From the NCBI GenBank assembly GCA_034926865.1, contig JAYFQP010000013.1:1-64000 (forward strand): a stretch of 64,000 nucleotides of DNA, written 5' to 3'. A program made the position numbers and the translations under genes. Of the stretch, positions 51,864-60,903 are shown in pieces; position 1 is the first letter of the stretch, and each line of letters starts with the position of its first letter. The notes beneath the pieces are model-generated. The model had not been told where the DNA came from, made no database searches, and worked only from the letters and a program-made list of their open reading frames with translations. The DNA is from RGIG1902 sp034926865. Lineage in GTDB: Bacteria; Bacillota; Clostridia; Oscillospirales; Butyricicoccaceae.

Positions 51864-53030
51864 ATGGACAAGATGTTTGTTTACGCGGATAATGCAGCCA
51901 CAACAAGGGTGGATCCCCGCGTCAGAGATAAAATGCTGCCACACTTCTGTGAGGGCTATGGCAACCCGTCTTCGCTTTATAAATTGGGAAGAGATGCAAA
52001 GGTAGCTATCGAAGAGGCCAGAAAAAATGTGGCCGCCGTTATGAACGCAGAGCCGTCAGAGATATTTTTCACATCGGGCGGAACAGAAGCCGATAACTTT
52101 GCCCTGAGGGGCATGATGCATTCCCGCCAGGCCAATGGGAAAAAGCACCTGATAACAACAGTCATTGAGCATCCCGCCATTTTGGAGACTTGCAAGTCTC
52201 TTGAAAAGGAGGGTTACAGGGTTACAAGGCTTCCTGTAGACAAGCACGGGCTTGTAGACCTTAAGGTTCTTGACCAGGCTATATGCGATGATACGTTGCT
52301 CGTTTCGGTCATGTCGGCAAATAACGAAATCGGAACTATCGAGCCTATAGCCGAAATAGGTACATTATGCCGTAACAGAGGTGTGTTTTTTCATACCGAT
52401 GCCGTGCAGGCTTACGGCCATATCCCACTTGATGTAAAAGCTATGAAGATAGATTTGCTCTCTCTTTCAGGGCATAAGATAAACGGCCCGAAGGGTGTGG
52501 GGGCAATATATATACGTTCGGGAGTAATGCCTGAAGCCTTTGTTACAGGCGGGGGGCAGGAGCGCAACCGCCGCAGTGGAACGGAAAATGTTCCCGGCAT
52601 AGTCGGCCTTGGCGAGGCCGCAAGACTAAAAGGCCTTGAGATGCCGGAGGAAAGTTCCAGAGTAAGGGCGCTTTCACAAAGGCTTATTGAAGGAGTTTTG
52701 AAGATACCACAGACAATACTCACGGGACATCCCACGAACAGGCTTCCCGGGAACTGCAGCTTTGCTATTGCCGCAATTGAGGGTGAGAGCTTGGTGTTGT
52801 ATCTTGACGATATGGGAGTCTGCGCCTCTACAGGTTCTGCCTGCTCTACCGGTTCTTTAGACCCTTCGCATGTGCTTATGGGCATAGGGCTTTCCCATGA
52901 GGTGGCGCATGGTTCACTCAGAATGACACTTGGAAGGTTCACAACAGATGCTGAGGTAGATCATATACTTGAAGTTCTTCCTCACATTGTGGACAGGCTC
53001 AGGGCTATGTCACCAGTATGGCATGGATGA
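51864..53030 (+). CDS. cysteine desulfurase (NifS/IscS family)
   Basis: The PLP enzyme takes sulfur from cysteine for Fe-S clusters and tRNA thiolation. The product (388 residues from the ATG at 51864 after AAGGAGTGAT) begins MFVYADNAATT, has EHPAILETCK, HTDAVQAYGHIP, the PLP Lys in LSLSGHKINGPKG and the catalytic Cys in CASTGSACSTGS. This loop is the class I NifS/IscS type. It is followed 34 bases later by the scaffold gene. It could supply sulfur to MnmA encoded 4 kb upstream. Confidence 0.95.
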   Translation: MDKMFVYADNAATTRVDPRVRDKMLPHFCEGYGNPSSLYKLGRDAKVAIEEARKNVAAVMNAEPSEIFFTSGGTEADNFALRGMMHSRQANGKKHLITTVIEHPAILETCKSLEKEGYRVTRLPVDKHGLVDLKVLDQAICDDTLLVSVMSANNEIGTIEPIAEIGTLCRNRGVFFHTDAVQAYGHIPLDVKAMKIDLLSLSGHKINGPKGVGAIYIRSGVMPEAFVTGGGQERNRRSGTENVPGIVGLGEAARLKGLEMPEESSRVRALSQRLIEGVLKIPQTILTGHPTNRLPGNCSFAIAAIEGESLVLYLDDMGVCASTGSACSTGSLDPSHVLMGIGLSHEVAHGSLRMTLGRFTTDAEVDHILEVLPHIVDRLRAMSPVWHG

Positions 53031-53064
53031 TACAAGATAAAAATAGAAACAGGAGGATAAATAT

Positions 53065-53523
53065 ATGCTTTATTCCGAAAAGGTAATGGACCATCTGGCG
53101 AACCCCAGAAATGTCGGCGAGCTTGAGAATGCCAATGCCGTAGGTGAGGTGGGAAACCTTAAGTGCGGAGATATAATGAAGATCTACATGCGCATAGAAG
53201 ATAACATTATCAAAGATATTACGTTTAAAACTTTTGGCTGCGGTGCCGCTATTGCTACGTCATCTATGGCAACAGAGATGGTAAAGGGAAAAACGGTTGA
53301 AGAGGCTCTTGAGCTTACGAACAAGGCTGTTATGGAGGCTCTGGATGGCCTGCCCCCCGTAAAGGTGCACTGTTCTGTGCTGGCGGAGGAAGCGATACAG
53401 GCTGCTTTGGCAGATTATTATAAACGACAGGGCATTGATCCTTCCCCTATCATCGGTTGTTCGCATGACTGTGCTAACTGCTGTGAGCACGATCATCACG
53501 AGACGCCGGCTGACGAGAAATAA
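53065..53523 (+). CDS. Fe-S cluster scaffold IscU/NifU-N-like with Cys/His-rich tail
   Basis: The first roughly 125 residues are an IscU-type scaffold: MLYSEKVMDHLANPRNVG, and the three ligand Cys at positions 34 (LKCGD), 59 (FGCGAA) and 103 (VHCSVLAEEA). The last about 22 residues add an unusual tail rich in Cys and His (Cys132, 136, 139, 140 and several His), not part of the standard fold. It is co-transcribed with the desulfurase, forming a minimal IscS-IscU pair, and is followed by a terminator. Confidence 0.93.
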   Translation: MLYSEKVMDHLANPRNVGELENANAVGEVGNLKCGDIMKIYMRIEDNIIKDITFKTFGCGAAIATSSMATEMVKGKTVEEALELTNKAVMEALDGLPPVKVHCSVLAEEAIQAALADYYKRQGIDPSPIIGCSHDCANCCEHDHHETPADEK

Positions 53524-53561
53524 GAGAGAGCAAAATCCTGTTTTTTGCTATAGTTTAAATA

Positions 53562-53601
53562 AAAAAATCCCCGGCTTTCAAATAGAGGCAGGGGATTTTT
53601 T
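53562..53601 (+). terminator. terminator after iscU
   Basis: AAAAAATCCCC / GGGGATTTTTT stem with an 18-base loop and T-rich tail, 39 bases after the iscU stop. It separates it from the convergent BTAD gene. Confidence 0.8.
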
Positions 53602-53666
53602 ATTATGTATTTTATTTAAGTATCTGAAAAGGGTAATAAAAACATGGGGTTTGAGCGACGCAAGGG

Positions 53667-54881
53667 TTATCTTGCCATTTTTTGTGAAAGGCTGCTTATG
53701 CCGTCGGGAGTCAAAGGCTGAAGGCTGTATTTAAGGGAGAGGATACTTTTGGGGTTTTGCAGCTTAAATGTACGCAGTATCCGATCCATAACCATAACAG
53801 AGTTTTCATATGATGCTGAAGGAAGCATTATTAAGAACTGAGAAACACTGAACCTGGAAAACACATCTCCTCTTCTCAGCGAGGTGCCGATTGCTTCCTT
53901 TAGTTTAGGCATAGACTTATTGAGCTGCTTTTGCTGAGGCTTGCCTCCGCGGGTATCTGTTAGGGAAAGCAAGCAGATATGTATGGTGGCTCCTGTTCTT
54001 GCAATAGTACGCATATTAAGATAATAGATGTCTTTAAAAATTGCGTATTCACAATAGAAGGCGCCAGGGCTGTAATTTTCCTTGAGGTCTTCTTTTATGA
54101 CTGAAAGATCCATTTGAGAGCTTTTGGTGACAGCGATTATTTCCTTGTAGAGATCAGTAAGCTTTTCGCTGGGGTTTACCCCAAAGCGGCTGAAGAACAT
54201 GTCGGTAACATAATTGTAATGCTGAAGGGCCTGTTGCTGCTCTCCGGTCTTGTAAAGAGAAAGAATAAGCCAATAATGAAGTTCTTCATCATAGGGATCA
54301 ATTCCGGTGGCTTTTTGACATATCGCAATTATTTCAGTATAAAGACTGTCTGCGCTGAGCATATTTACAGCCTGATGGGCGGCCTGAAGATACTGTGAAT
54401 GATAATATGTAGCAAGAGGTACGGCCCAGGGCTCAAGAGCGGTTTTTGGCAAAAAATCGCCTTTATAAAGATTTAGAGCAGTCTTGAGGTATTCAAGCCG
54501 CTTTGGGCCATCGGTCTGACCTGCCTTTTTTATGAGATTTTCAAACACTTCGGTATCGACAGTGACTTCCAGTTCATTATTCCAGGAGCAGGCTCCTCTC
54601 CGGTAAACAAGCATTTCCTTACCGCCGATATAGTTGAGTTCTTCCAGAACTGCACGTACTCGGTATATTAAGGTTTTAAGGGTATTTGCCGGGTTTTCAA
54701 TATCGTCTTCCGGCCATAGCAGCTCTATAAGCTCGTTTTGAGAGATTTCTCTGCCGCGAAACGCCACGAGATATTCTAGGAGCGTCCATAGCTTTTTTGA
54801 CCTGCTGGAGGAATCGTTGATCGTTTTTCCACCATAGGAAATGGAAAACTCGCCCAACATATTTATTCTTAAGGCGTCCAT
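53667..54881 (-). CDS. BTAD-domain (SARP-like) transcriptional regulator with degenerate GGDEF-like end
   Basis: The 404-residue protein starts with a winged helix of the OmpR/SARP type (residues 1-95: NMLGEFSISYGGK, KKLWTLLEYLV, LLWPEDD, NTLKTLIYRVR). It continues with a bacterial transcriptional activation (BTAD/TPR-like) domain at about 100-250 and ends in a segment of about 120 residues resembling a GGDEF fold without the GGDEF motif (LRRGDVFSRFSVSQFLIMLP). Such regulators in Clostridia usually control nearby or global functions, mostly uncharacterised. The divergent neighbour is a 142-residue protein of unknown function. The ATG follows GGGTGAAAACGA. Confidence 0.8.
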   Translation of the reverse strand: MDALRINMLGEFSISYGGKTINDSSSRSKKLWTLLEYLVAFRGREISQNELIELLWPEDDIENPANTLKTLIYRVRAVLEELNYIGGKEMLVYRRGACSWNNELEVTVDTEVFENLIKKAGQTDGPKRLEYLKTALNLYKGDFLPKTALEPWAVPLATYYHSQYLQAAHQAVNMLSADSLYTEIIAICQKATGIDPYDEELHYWLILSLYKTGEQQQALQHYNYVTDMFFSRFGVNPSEKLTDLYKEIIAVTKSSQMDLSVIKEDLKENYSPGAFYCEYAIFKDIYYLNMRTIARTGATIHICLLSLTDTRGGKPQQKQLNKSMPKLKEAIGTSLRRGDVFSRFSVSQFLIMLPSASYENSVMVMDRILRTFKLQNPKSILSLKYSLQPLTPDGISSLSQKMAR

Positions 54882-55075
54882 TCGTTTTCACCCCCATAAA
54901 ACCATATCTATCTATAATTAATAAACATTATACAGGTAATATAGCCTTTTTGCAACTTAAATTACTGTTTGGTGCAGATAATGCCTTGTAAAATGAAAAA
55001 AAGATGCATATGTAACTGTGTTGTGACTTTAACATGATATTCTTGCCTTGGATAAGAAAAAAAGGTGGTGAAGCC

Positions 55076-55504
55076 ATGTCTAAATACTTGGCATCTTTTA
55101 CGCCGTATAACGTTAAGAGCAGCCTGATATATATAACGGGATATGAAAGTAGAAAGCTATCCGGATATATTGAAAACCCCTATTTTCCTCAGGAACAGTA
55201 TTTTGATAATCTTGTGGAGTTCCTGCTGATAATGGATAATCTTTGCGATGAAATATGCTATCCCCAAAGGGCTACAGAGAGCCGCAGCTTTGTTAAATCA
55301 AGCGAAGAGCACAGTGTAGAAGCAAAAGCGCCGCAAAAAAGGGAAAAGGCTATAGCAACATTTAAGCTCAATATTCTTTTCAGGCAGAATAGCAGCTGGC
55401 AGGGATCGGTTCTCTGGATGGAAAAACAGATAGACGCTCAATTCCGCAGCGTTCTTGAGCTTATTATGCTAATGGACAGTGTCCTTTCTTCAGAGACAAA
55501 ATAA
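55076..55504 (+). CDS. uncharacterised protein, divergent from the BTAD regulator
   Basis: The 142-residue product starts MSKYLASFTPYNVKSSL at 55076, after GGTGGTGAAG. An ATG at 55034 would be poorly placed. The central part is hydrophilic. The C-terminal part, FRQNSSWQGSVLWMEKQ followed by FRSVLELIMLMD, reads like a conserved structured core: two Trp-containing strands and a helix. No signal peptide or membrane helix is present. I do not recognise the family. It has its own terminator, and divergence from the BTAD gene suggests regulatory linkage. Confidence 0.65.
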   Translation: MSKYLASFTPYNVKSSLIYITGYESRKLSGYIENPYFPQEQYFDNLVEFLLIMDNLCDEICYPQRATESRSFVKSSEEHSVEAKAPQKREKAIATFKLNILFRQNSSWQGSVLWMEKQIDAQFRSVLELIMLMDSVLSSETK

Positions 55505-55542
55505 AGGCTTGCTTTTAATTCTTAAAGCTTTTTATATTTTAG

Positions 55543-55612
55543 CCCGCCTCAAGGTATGCTTTTGTTTTGCTATCTGGTTGTATAGCAAATATCAGCTTGA
55601 GACGGGTCTACT
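55543..55612 (+). terminator. large bipartite hairpin terminator
   Basis: Outer stem CCCGCCTCAAG (55543-55553) and CTTGAGACGGG (55596-55606) with one mismatch, enclosing a second small hairpin GCTAT/ATAGC (55569-55573, 55582-55586), then TCTACTTTTTT. The 42-base interior makes it longer than a standard terminator, so it might be a structured 3' UTR. Confidence 0.65.
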
Positions 55613-55727
55613 TTTTTGCTGTTTAGCGGAGAGTATGAGCGGTTTTTCTTAATATTGGCGTATGCTAGGAACATTGAACGAAAAGTACAGTCTAATTTTT
55701 GCAGAGAACTGCGAAAGGAAAAGCGAC

Positions 55728-56255
55728 ATGAAAAAATTTTTTATGATTTTGCTGGCGGTATTTATGTTTGGCGGGATATTTTCAGCGTGCGGAGATAAAG
55801 AAACGTCTGACAAGGATTATACAGCCCAACAGGTATTTGACGCTATAAAGGAAGCCTACGGCGAAGATTTTCTGCCTGACGGAGATATGTCGGAAGAAGA
55901 ATATACTGAGGTATACGGCTTGAATATGGACGATGTCGAGGACATCAAAGCGCAAGTTGCCCTTGTAAGCTTTCATCCCGACAGGCTCATTGTTGTGAAA
56001 GCCGCAAAGGACAAAGGCGAGGATGTAGAGAAAGCACTTATATCGGCGCGAGATGATCTGATTCAAAATGGCATGTGGTACCCTGCCAATCTCGCAAAGG
56101 TAAATGCGACTGCCGTGGCAAGGAACGGTGATTATGTGGCGTTTATAATGCTTGGGGCCGTTGATGAAAGAACAGATGCCACCGAGGAGCAGGCTGCAGA
56201 GTATGCCGATAAAGAAGTGCAAAAAGGCGTAAGCGCATTTGCAAAGCTGTTCTAG
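55728..56255 (+). CDS. DUF4358 lipoprotein
   Basis: The 175-residue product starts at the ATG at 55728 after AAAGGAAAAG. It has a lipoprotein signal (MKKFFMILLAVFMFGGIF then SACG lipobox). The mature part matches DUF4358 by overall layout: a helix after the anchor, YGEDFLPDGDMSEEEY, VALVSFHPDRLIVVKAA and a C-terminal helix. DUF4358 genes commonly lie beside MBOAT and DHHW genes, as here. It probably forms an outside-facing accessory to the surface-acylation module, but its function is unknown. Confidence 0.78.
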   Translation: MKKFFMILLAVFMFGGIFSACGDKETSDKDYTAQQVFDAIKEAYGEDFLPDGDMSEEEYTEVYGLNMDDVEDIKAQVALVSFHPDRLIVVKAAKDKGEDVEKALISARDDLIQNGMWYPANLAKVNATAVARNGDYVAFIMLGAVDERTDATEEQAAEYADKEVQKGVSAFAKLF

Positions 56256-56509
56256 TAAAAACTGATCGTCATAGCAGAAAAATTAGTTTCGCGCCTCCCA
56301 TTTTTGGGGGGCGTAAGCTTTATGTAGAAAGCATGTAATGGTAAGATGTTGTTGGCTATGGAGTTCGAGACAAAATTAATATGGGTCATGCGATAGCGAT
56401 AAATGGAATATTTTTCTTGATATAAGTTGCTGTTGTCGCTGTTTCAAAGATTGACAACAGAGGGGTTGACGTTCAAGATGAATATATATCCCCAAAAAAG
56501 GAGAACGCT
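56256..56509. other. spacer with one GC hairpin
   Basis: Contains a compact hairpin, arms 56292-56300 and 56305-56313, GC-rich with one G-T pair and a 4-base loop. It is followed by TAAGCTTTATG rather than a T-run. It may terminate the DUF4358 transcript weakly. GGAG precedes the MBOAT ATG. Confidence 0.4.
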
Positions 56510-57898
56510 ATGATATTCAGCAGCCCAATGTTTTTGATAGTCTTTTTACCAACTGCCCTTGGACTGTATTATATATCTCCTATAAAGGTCAGGAATCTGA
56601 CGCTTTTCATTTTGAGCCTTATATTCTATGGATGGGGAGAACCCCGCTATGTCGGCCTGATGCTTTTTTCTACCCTTGTGGATTATACGCACGGTATGCT
56701 TGTAGATAAATATAGAGGAACGCCCAGGGCAAAGCTTTTTTTGTGGTCATCTGTAATTATCAATTTAGCGCTTTTGGGCGCATTCAAATACAGTGGCTTT
56801 ATGGCCTCCGCATTTAACGGGATATTCGGCGCTGATATACCTGTGCCTCAGCTTACCCTTCCCATCGGCATTTCGTTTTATACTTTTCAGACGATGTCAT
56901 ATACAATAGATGTTTATAGGGGGAACGCCCCTGTACAAAGAGATATAATTGCTTTTGGAGCGTACGTTGTGCTTTTCCCACAGCTTATTGCCGGGCCGAT
57001 CGTAAGGTATTCCGATGTGGCCGAGCAGATGAAAGGGCGCACGCACACAGTAGATAAGTTTGGCGAAGGCGCAGAGAGGTTTGTCTGCGGATTGAGTAAA
57101 AAAGTGCTTTTGGCAAACACATTGGGCGGCATATGGAAGCGCCTTTCAGTTTCTGCCCCGAGTTTGCTGGGGGCATGGCTCGGGATAATATGCTATTCAT
57201 TCCAGATTTATTATGATTTTTCGGGCTATTCAGATATGGCTATAGGCCTTGGTAAAATGTTTGGGTTTAGTTTTCCTGAAAACTTTAAGTATCCCTACAT
57301 TTCAAGATCCGTAACCGAGTTTTGGCGCAGGTGGCATATATCCCTTGGCACATGGTTTAGGGACTATGTCTATATTCCTCTTGGCGGCAATCGGCGTGGG
57401 CTTAGGCGCCAGCTTTTGAATATGCTTGTGGTATGGCTCTTGACAGGGATATGGCATGGAGCTGGGTGGAATTTTCTTTTTTGGGGGATTTACTACTTCT
57501 TTTTTCTGGCGCTTGAAAAGCTGTTTTTACTTAAGTATCTTGAAAAATATCAGGTATTAAGCCATGTATATACCCTTGCTGTGGTATGTTTCGGCTGGGT
57601 GCTGTTTGCTGCAGATGATATGGAGGCTGTGGGGAGCTATTTAAGGGCGATAATTTGTATAGGGGTACCTGTGGCAACGGCTCCGGCGGTATATTATCTT
57701 GCAACGCTTTTGCCGCTGCTTGCCGCAGCTGTGGTGGGCTCGACACCTCTTCCGAAGAAGCTTTGGGAAAGAGTGACGGTAAAAGATACCATTGCCTCGG
57801 CAGCGCTTGCTGCTTTTGCGATTATTGCGGGGCTTTTGGCATCCTGCGCTTATCTTGTATCCGGGACATATAATCCATTTCTGTATTTCAGGTTTTAA
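56510..57898 (+). CDS. MBOAT-family O-acyltransferase (AlgI/DltB-like)
   Basis: This 462-residue multi-pass protein has about 11 hydrophobic segments. The MBOAT features are clear: GISFYTFQTMSYTIDVYRG early on, then YYDFSGYSDMAIGLGKMFGF, FWRRWHISLGTWFRDYVYIPLGG, and the catalytic His in WLLTGIWHGAGWNFLFWG. These enzymes pass acyl groups, usually acetyl, across the membrane to surface polymers. With the DHHW partner 13 bases downstream it forms an AlgI-AlgJ-like pair. Target polymer unknown. Confidence 0.93.
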   Translation: MIFSSPMFLIVFLPTALGLYYISPIKVRNLTLFILSLIFYGWGEPRYVGLMLFSTLVDYTHGMLVDKYRGTPRAKLFLWSSVIINLALLGAFKYSGFMASAFNGIFGADIPVPQLTLPIGISFYTFQTMSYTIDVYRGNAPVQRDIIAFGAYVVLFPQLIAGPIVRYSDVAEQMKGRTHTVDKFGEGAERFVCGLSKKVLLANTLGGIWKRLSVSAPSLLGAWLGIICYSFQIYYDFSGYSDMAIGLGKMFGFSFPENFKYPYISRSVTEFWRRWHISLGTWFRDYVYIPLGGNRRGLRRQLLNMLVVWLLTGIWHGAGWNFLFWGIYYFFFLALEKLFLLKYLEKYQVLSHVYTLAVVCFGWVLFAADDMEAVGSYLRAIICIGVPVATAPAVYYLATLLPLLAAAVVGSTPLPKKLWERVTVKDTIASAALAAFAIIAGLLASCAYLVSGTYNPFLYFRF

Positions 57899-57910
57899 TG
57901 GGGAGGCACA

Positions 57911-58999
57911 ATGAAAGCAAAAGCTAAAACAGCTGTTTTTCTGGCTGTGGTAATATTTCTGTCAGCACTCTTTCTTATGCTGCCCAAAAGAGGATATTCC
58001 GATAATGAAAGCCGGTATCTTGCGGCTTTACCTGATTTTTCGTTTGAAGCGCTTTTGAATGGCACATTTTCCCCTGATTTTGAAAACTATGTGACAGATG
58101 CATTTCCCTTGCGGGACATGTGGATATCAATAAAAAGCAGGCTTGATCTTGCCGCAGGGAGAAAGGATACCGGCGGAGTTTATGTGACGGACGACGGAAG
58201 CCTTATAGAAATGTTTGACAGCGTGGATGAAGAGCGTTATTCAAAAAACCTTGATTATCTGAGAAAGGCATATGAAATGTATGCAGAACGGCTGTCAAGC
58301 TTTGATGTCATGCTTGTGCCAACTGCGTCTGAAGTTCAGGCTTATAAAATTGGGGGTTGTACTGCCGATATAAATCAGCGTGAGCTTCTTGAGCAGGCCT
58401 CCGATGTAATTTCAGTCGATTGCCTTGGGGCCTTGGAAGACAAAAATGACGAATACATATATTACAGCACAGACCATCACTGGACTAGCATAGGGGCTTA
58501 TTATTGTTATGTGGCTTTGATGGGAGACCGGGCGCTTCCGCTTGATAATTTTAAACATGAGGTATTAAGCGAGGAATTTCTTGGAACAACTTTTTCAAAA
58601 GCCGGTCTATATTTCCGAAAGGATGTTATCGATGCCTACAGCATTGACGGAATCACTTTTGAGCACAACATGAGCGGAGAGAAATCTGAAGGGATTTATG
58701 ACAAGGGATATCTTCAGAAAAAGGATAAATACTCTGTTTTTCTCGGTGGGAATCAGCCGCTGACCGTTATCAGAACAAGGTCGGAAGGAGGCAGGCTTTT
58801 GCTTGTCAAGGATTCCTACGCAAACACTTTTGTTCAATTTCTTACGCCGCATTACAGCGAAATTCATGTAATCGATCTCAGAAGCTTTGGCATGAGCCTT
58901 TCGCTGTATGCCGAGGAAAACGGCATAACAGACATGCTTGTGTTGTATAATCTAAAGGGATTCTCGGAAGAGGGGTCTGTTTTCAGGATAACAAAGTAA
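57911..58999 (+). CDS. DHHW-motif AlgJ/AlgX-like surface acyltransferase partner
   Basis: The 362-residue protein has an N-terminal membrane anchor (about residues 8-25) and an extracytoplasmic SGNH-like domain. It has NESRYLAALPDFSF, the signature YYSTDHHWTSIGAYY with the Asp-His pair, and LLVKDSYANTFVQFL, where the nucleophile Ser is expected. DHHW proteins accept acyl groups from MBOAT partners and put them on the polymer. It follows the MBOAT gene closely, with GGGGAGG before the ATG. Confidence 0.9.
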   Translation: MKAKAKTAVFLAVVIFLSALFLMLPKRGYSDNESRYLAALPDFSFEALLNGTFSPDFENYVTDAFPLRDMWISIKSRLDLAAGRKDTGGVYVTDDGSLIEMFDSVDEERYSKNLDYLRKAYEMYAERLSSFDVMLVPTASEVQAYKIGGCTADINQRELLEQASDVISVDCLGALEDKNDEYIYYSTDHHWTSIGAYYCYVALMGDRALPLDNFKHEVLSEEFLGTTFSKAGLYFRKDVIDAYSIDGITFEHNMSGEKSEGIYDKGYLQKKDKYSVFLGGNQPLTVIRTRSEGGRLLLVKDSYANTFVQFLTPHYSEIHVIDLRSFGMSLSLYAEENGITDMLVLYNLKGFSEEGSVFRITK

Positions 59000-59147
59000 A
59001 ACATGGCTTTATATAAGATTTATATTATTAAGCGGTTATTAGCTTGCCTTTTGCAAACAGGTGATATAAAATATAAATCTAAGTGAGGAAAATTTAACAA
59101 TAATACCAGTATGTAGAATTACTGTAATTTATAAGGAGGATACTTTA

Positions 59148-60710
59148 ATGAAAAGATTTTTTGCTGTACTTACAGCAGTAGTGCTGGCGCTGTCACTTTG
59201 CTCCGGTGCTCTGGCGGCCGAGGATGTGCCCGTGATTGCCCCTAATCCTAATACTCAGAGCCAGGATGCGCTTGCTAGCGCCAAGGCCGCGCTTCCCTAT
59301 CCCGGTGGAGTAAACGTATGGCTGGGCGGCAGATTTATGACCTTTACCGACGCTGCTCCTGCTGTTCGTGATGGCAGGACTCAGGTGCCATTCAGAGCTG
59401 TATTGGAGGCTCTTGGAGCTGAAGTTGCATATGAAGACGGTAAGATCAGCGCCGTATTTAAAGATGGCGGAGTTATGAATCTTGCTATTGGTTCTACCGT
59501 TATGACGTATACCAAGGGAGATAAGGTCAAGACTGTTCAGATGGATGTAGCCCCGTACGTGGATTCCGTTTCGGGCAGAACATATGTGCCTGTGCGCTTT
59601 GTCGGAGAGACCCTTGGTCTGACGGTTACATGGAATTCCGAGCTTCAGGTAGCTTACATTGTTGACTGGAATACTCTTGTTACGGAAATAGACTCACACT
59701 TTACCAACTTTAACGCGATGATGACAGCTACGCTCAAGGCGCAGATCGACAACACTAAGACATATAAGTCGAATGATAAGATAAGCCTTAAAGGAACACT
59801 TGAGGGCCAGAGCACCGATCCTTTCGAGGTATCTCTGACTGGTGAAAGCCTTACAAACGGCAAAAACTCTTCTGGTTCCTATACTTTAGGCGTAGATATG
59901 GGCGGTTACCAGCCTGTTATTGCCGCTATGGGCGAAGATACACTTTCAACCATAAAGGCCCTTAATGGTCAGAAGATTGACATGATCTTCAATATGGAAA
60001 ACGGCACTTATCTGAAAAGCCAGCTTTTAACCACGCTGACAGGAGGTTTGGTTCCAGAAGGCGCATGGCTTTCAGCCGGCAATCCCGGTGAGCTTTATTC
60101 ACAGATGGGCATAGACATGGATGGTATGATGGATGAAATGTATTCCGGCAGCTTCACGATGGGCTCGCTTATAAGGATGCTCTGCGAAAATGGGAACCTT
60201 GGGCAGACTATGGGATATATGGCTCCAGACAGCGCCGCTCAGTATTTCACATTGATTTATGAAGGCATGTTCGGAAATGATGCGGTAAAGGTTGCAACTT
60301 CTGGAAGCACCACTACATATACATGCAAGTCTGACGAAGCCAGCCTTTTCAAAGGGCTTATTGATGCCGGAATGATTACCGCTGAAGAAGTAAAAGCTGA
60401 AAACATAACCTTTGATTTTCAGATGACAGTTATTATCAGAAGTGATAAGCTTGTAAGTTCTACCGCAAAGATGGATATGCAGGCCGAAGGCATTAAAATG
60501 ACGATGAATGTTACAGGCACGACCAAGAAGGCTGAAGGAAATATCACAATAACAGTTGCCGGTACAGGCGCTGTTGTAATTGACATTGATTCCACTATAA
60601 GTGAAACCACTGAGAAAGTAACCGAGAAACCTGCTTCGGGTGATCAGATCGTTGAGCTTCAGGAGCTTGTAAATATGTTCCTTTCTTCGCTTGCAACTCC
60701 AGCCGCCTAA
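59148..60710 (+). CDS. secreted protein with copper amine oxidase N-like (stalk) domain
   Basis: The 520-residue product has a Sec signal peptide (MKRFFAVLTAVVLALSLC then ALA, cleavage near residue 24). A stalk/copper amine oxidase N-terminal-like domain follows at about residues 45-170: AAPAVRDGRTQVPFRAVLEALG and YVPVRFVGETLGLTVTWNS. The remaining roughly 350 residues are a repetitive, beta-rich region without a recognised domain. Stalk domains are thought to attach proteins at the cell surface. AAGGAGG precedes the ATG, and a strong terminator follows, so it is monocistronic. Confidence 0.88.
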   Translation: MKRFFAVLTAVVLALSLCSGALAAEDVPVIAPNPNTQSQDALASAKAALPYPGGVNVWLGGRFMTFTDAAPAVRDGRTQVPFRAVLEALGAEVAYEDGKISAVFKDGGVMNLAIGSTVMTYTKGDKVKTVQMDVAPYVDSVSGRTYVPVRFVGETLGLTVTWNSELQVAYIVDWNTLVTEIDSHFTNFNAMMTATLKAQIDNTKTYKSNDKISLKGTLEGQSTDPFEVSLTGESLTNGKNSSGSYTLGVDMGGYQPVIAAMGEDTLSTIKALNGQKIDMIFNMENGTYLKSQLLTTLTGGLVPEGAWLSAGNPGELYSQMGIDMDGMMDEMYSGSFTMGSLIRMLCENGNLGQTMGYMAPDSAAQYFTLIYEGMFGNDAVKVATSGSTTTYTCKSDEASLFKGLIDAGMITAEEVKAENITFDFQMTVIIRSDKLVSSTAKMDMQAEGIKMTMNVTGTTKKAEGNITITVAGTGAVVIDIDSTISETTEKVTEKPASGDQIVELQELVNMFLSSLATPAA

Positions 60711-60724
60711 AATAACAGCTTTTT

Positions 60725-60754
60725 GGCCGGAAGACGAAAGTCTTCCGGCCTTTT
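60725..60754 (+). terminator. GNRA-loop intrinsic terminator
   Basis: Perfect 11-bp stem GGCCGGAAGAC / GTCTTCCGGCC closed by a GAAA tetraloop and followed by TTTT. Confidence 0.93.
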
Positions 60755-60903
60755 ATATGTTGGTGGTTGATAGCTTAAAAGCAGTGCATTACACAGCAAA
60801 TTTTCCTTACGTTCTATTGAACAATTAATTTTATGATGTTACAATTAGGTGTATGGTATTTTAGATACTTAACTATTCTTTCTGCGAAAAAGGAGGCCAT
60901 AAG

